Source of the DNA: JACPDH01 sp051305935
Lineage (GTDB): Bacteria > Acidobacteriota > Thermoanaerobaculia > Gp7-AA8
Assembly: GCA_051305935.1 (NCBI GenBank)
Contig: JBPPMG010000281.1
Span: 1 to 6,743, forward strand
Length of the DNA: 6,743 nucleotides
Direction: 5' to 3'
The position numbers and the translations under genes are program-made. Below the pieces are notes generated by a model that had not been told where the DNA came from, did no database searches, and saw nothing but the letters and a program-made list of their open reading frames with translations. Positions 6,597-6,743 of this stretch are shown here, one piece after another (position 1 is the stretch's first letter; every line of letters starts with the position of its first letter).

Positions 6597-6743
6597 TCTG
6601 GCCCCAATTTCGCACGATCCAGCCGGCGGCATCGATTCCGGCGACGACGCCCGTCACCATTACGGCAAGCACCGGGCCCTTCACGAGGACCGTCACGATC
6701 ACGGCGAATCCGACGAAGATTTCGTCTCTCTACACGAACCCGT
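6572..6743 (+). CDS. Possible start or fragment of an Ig-like surface protein (3' partial)
   Basis: The frame is open from ATG 6572 to the right edge, and also open upstream into the previous gene. From about 6608 it reads FRTIQPAASIPATTP, VTITASTGPFTRTVTITANP, then TKISSLYTNP. This resembles the end of one Ig-like repeat and the start of the next in bacterial surface proteins (pattern VTITA..G..RT.T.T.NP). The first residues, MIGARSPKLWPQ, are not a signal peptide and overlap a repeat-like motif, and no clear ribosome-binding site precedes ATG 6572. It may be a decayed or truncated gene whose 5' end is lost, or the true start may lie elsewhere. Third codon positions are mostly G/C, but the opposite-strand frame shares the same wobble positions, so this does not settle the strand. 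The assignment rests on sequence resemblance alone. Confidence 0.35.
   Translation, partial: MIGARSPKLWPQFRTIQPAASIPATTPVTITASTGPFTRTVTITANPTKISSLYTNP
6593..6611 (+). repeat. Second copy of the aag-tctggcccc motif
   Basis: The stretch aagctctggccccaatttc matches aagtctggccccgagttc at 1656-1673 at 16 of 18 positions with one inserted base, including nine identical bases tctggcccc. The copies lie on the same strand on opposite sides of the large gene. Only the right half of the 1631-1667 inverted repeat is clear here. Confidence 0.35.

Noticed and set aside
6109..6702. A 197-residue minus-strand frame starting MIVTVLVKGPVLAVMV
   Set aside because: The hydrophobic start is the antisense of Thr/Val-rich Ig-like text, and most of the frame lies opposite the HYR-like and dockerin domains.

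Overview
The window is GC-rich bacterial DNA with a strong G/C bias at third codon positions. Large modular secreted proteins built from propeller, Ig-like and dockerin modules, together with an M16 peptidase homologue, fit an environmental Acidobacteriota-like (or Gemmatimonadota/Myxococcota-like) genome. That placement rests on gene style only and is weak; no taxonomic marker is present.

Layout: (1) 2-1099, + strand, is the 3' part of an M16-family (pitrilysin/MPP-like) peptidase homologue, cut by the left window edge. Its visible zinc-site positions are degenerate, so it looks like the non-catalytic half or subunit of an M16 pair. (2) 1100-1839 is about 740 bases without a convincing gene. 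It holds several inverted repeats, a four-unit 8-bp tandem array and stretches resembling dispersed intergenic repeats. (3) 1840 (or 1849)-6528, + strand, is one very large exported protein of about 1,560 residues. In order it has a signal peptide, a seven-bladed Vgb-like propeller, a DUF11-like domain, two Ig-like domains, fourteen kelch repeats (probably two seven-bladed propellers), an E-set/IPT-like domain, a HYR-like domain and a C-terminal type I dockerin. (4) 6529-6743 is a short spacer with a weak hairpin and repeat-like motifs. It ends in an open + strand frame that reads like an Ig-like surface-protein domain and runs off the right edge.

The two main genes are separated by the long repeat-bearing spacer and show no sign of operonic coupling. 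The most noteworthy points are the architecture of the large protein (three predicted propellers plus a dockerin with no visible cohesin partner), the nested inverted repeats at 1238-1323, and repeat-like motifs on both sides of the large gene. No clearly new defence, mobile or RNA system could be shown from the sequence alone.
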